Below the pieces are notes generated by a model. That model made no database searches. It had not been told where the DNA came from and saw only the letters and a list, made by a program, of their open reading frames with translations. Below are positions 63,234-64,000 of a stretch of 64,000 nt of DNA, piece by piece (within the stretch, counting starts at the first letter, position 1; every line of letters starts with the position of its first letter). The translations under genes and the position numbers were made by a program. Origin of the DNA: JASHPR01 sp963729365 (GTDB lineage Bacteria > Actinomycetota > Actinomycetes > Streptosporangiales > Streptosporangiaceae); NCBI GenBank assembly GCA_963729365.1, contig CAVSNQ010000001.1:1-64000 (forward strand). Direction: 5' to 3'.

Positions 63234-64000
63234 TCAGGCCGCCCTTTCCTCCGCCGGCTCGACGCGGCCGAGGATGCGCGTGACGAACGTGCGCACCATG
63301 TGCCGCTTGTACTCGGCGCTGCCGCGATGATCGGTTCTGGGCCGCGCCACCTCGGCCGCGAGGTCGGCGGCCCGGCCGATGCTCTCGGCGGTCAGCGGCT
63401 GTCCGACCAGCGCGTCGGCGGCCGCCGTGGCGCCGATGGTGGATCCGCCGACCCCGGTCAGCGCGATCCCGGCCCTGGTCACGGTGGCGCCGGAGGTCTC
63501 AAGCGCCACCGCTACCCCGACGGTCGCGAAGTCGCCGACCCGGCGCTCGAGCTTGAGGTACCCGCCCGCCCGGACGCCCTGGGCGGCCGGTATGACGGCC
63601 TCGACGGCGATCTCGTCCGGCTCGAGCACGTTCTGGAACGGCCCGGTGACGAAGTCGGCGAGCGTTATGGCGCGCCGGCCGGCCGGGCCGCGGGCCACGA
63701 TCGAGCCGCCCAGGGCCAGGACCACCGAGGCCCAGTCGCCCTGGGGGTCCGCGTGGCAGAGCGAGCCCACGAGCGTGCCCCGGTTCCGCACGATGGGATC
63801 GGCAATCAGGGGCGCGGCTGCGGCCATCGTGGGCTGAGTGCCCTTGAGCAGGTCCGAGCGTTCGAGGTCGGCATGCCGGCAGAGGGCGCCGACGTGCAGG
63901 GTGCCGTCGGGGTCGGCCCGGTGGTAGTCCAGGCCGGGCACGTTGTTGATGTCGACGACAAGTTCCGGCGAGGCGAAGCGCAGCTTCATCAGCGGGACCA
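63234..64000 (-). CDS. coxM: Form I CO dehydrogenase medium (FAD) subunit, cut by window edge
   Basis: About 255 of roughly 285 residues are visible; the frame is open to the edge, and the missing N terminus should hold the first FAD motif (A-G-G-H-S). Visible: MKLRFASPELVVDINNVPGL, VRNRGTLVGSLCHADPQGDW (second FAD motif) and LKLERRVGDFATVGVAVALE. The coxM-S-L order is that of form I operons. Starts the leftward transcription unit beyond the window. Confidence 0.94.
   Translation of the reverse strand, partial: VPLMKLRFASPELVVDINNVPGLDYHRADPDGTLHVGALCRHADLERSDLLKGTQPTMAAAAPLIADPIVRNRGTLVGSLCHADPQGDWASVVLALGGSIVARGPAGRRAITLADFVTGPFQNVLEPDEIAVEAVIPAAQGVRAGGYLKLERRVGDFATVGVAVALETSGATVTRAGIALTGVGGSTIGATAAADALVGQPLTAESIGRAADLAAEVARPRTDHRGSAEYKRHMVRTFVTRILGRVEPAEERAA

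Overview
The window is a high-GC actinobacterial chromosome segment spanning the replication origin. The gene order (rpsF-ssb-rpsR-rplI-dnaB; PadR regulator-ino1; cca; DUF6049/murJ; sigM-anti-sigma-trxB-trxA; parB-parA-rsmG-jag-yidC-yidD-rnpA-rpmH; dnaA-dnaN-recF-dciA-gyrB-gyrA-DUF3566-tRNA-Ile) is the classic Streptomyces/Streptosporangiales-type origin region. GTG starts, GC-rich third codon positions and many overlapping start/stop codons fit. The species cannot be named from sequence alone.

Layout. 1-6.4 kb is accessory: a Clp-N/ClpX-zinc-finger protein, a broken VOC gene, a DUF1707 protein, a GNAT enzyme, tRNA-Arg(ACG), a FUSC-like membrane protein and an MFS exporter. 6.6-11.6 kb holds dnaB, carrying a class 3 intein in its Walker A loop, and the rplI-rpsR-ssb-rpsF operon; a cluster of DnaA-box matches lies upstream of dnaB. 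11.8-21.4 kb holds endonuclease IV, a class A penicillin-binding protein, the PadR-ino1 pair with a clear operator, an MFS protein and the CCA-adding enzyme. 21.5-30.7 kb is a cell-envelope and redox block: DUF6049 joined in frame to MurJ, a membrane pseudokinase, SigM and its anti-sigma factor, thioredoxin reductase and thioredoxin. 30.7-38.6 kb is the leftward origin-proximal block (partition, membrane insertion, RNase P protein, L34) with two parS-like sites. 38.6-49.8 kb contains the origin (DnaA boxes on both sides of dnaA) and the rightward replication genes. 49.9-54.5 kb is a mixed accessory stretch with two VOC proteins, an alpha/beta hydrolase, small hypothetical genes and gene remnants.

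54.5-64 kb is a form I aerobic carbon monoxide dehydrogenase locus. The leftward operon reads coxM (cut by the window edge), coxS, coxL with the AYRCSFR active-site signature, an XdhC protein fused to a YHS domain, coxG, then five consecutive small genes each encoding one N-terminal membrane helix plus a short helical tail. The convergent rightward operon reads coxD (MoxR-type AAA+), coxE (VWA), a 93-residue unknown and a GIY-YIG-like protein. The five-gene membrane array is the best candidate here for an undescribed accessory system.

Several genes look frameshifted, including essential rpsF. Some breaks (VOC at 1.1-1.5 kb, the proline-rich protein at 53 kb, possibly the DUF6049/MurJ join) may therefore be residual single-base sequence errors rather than biology.
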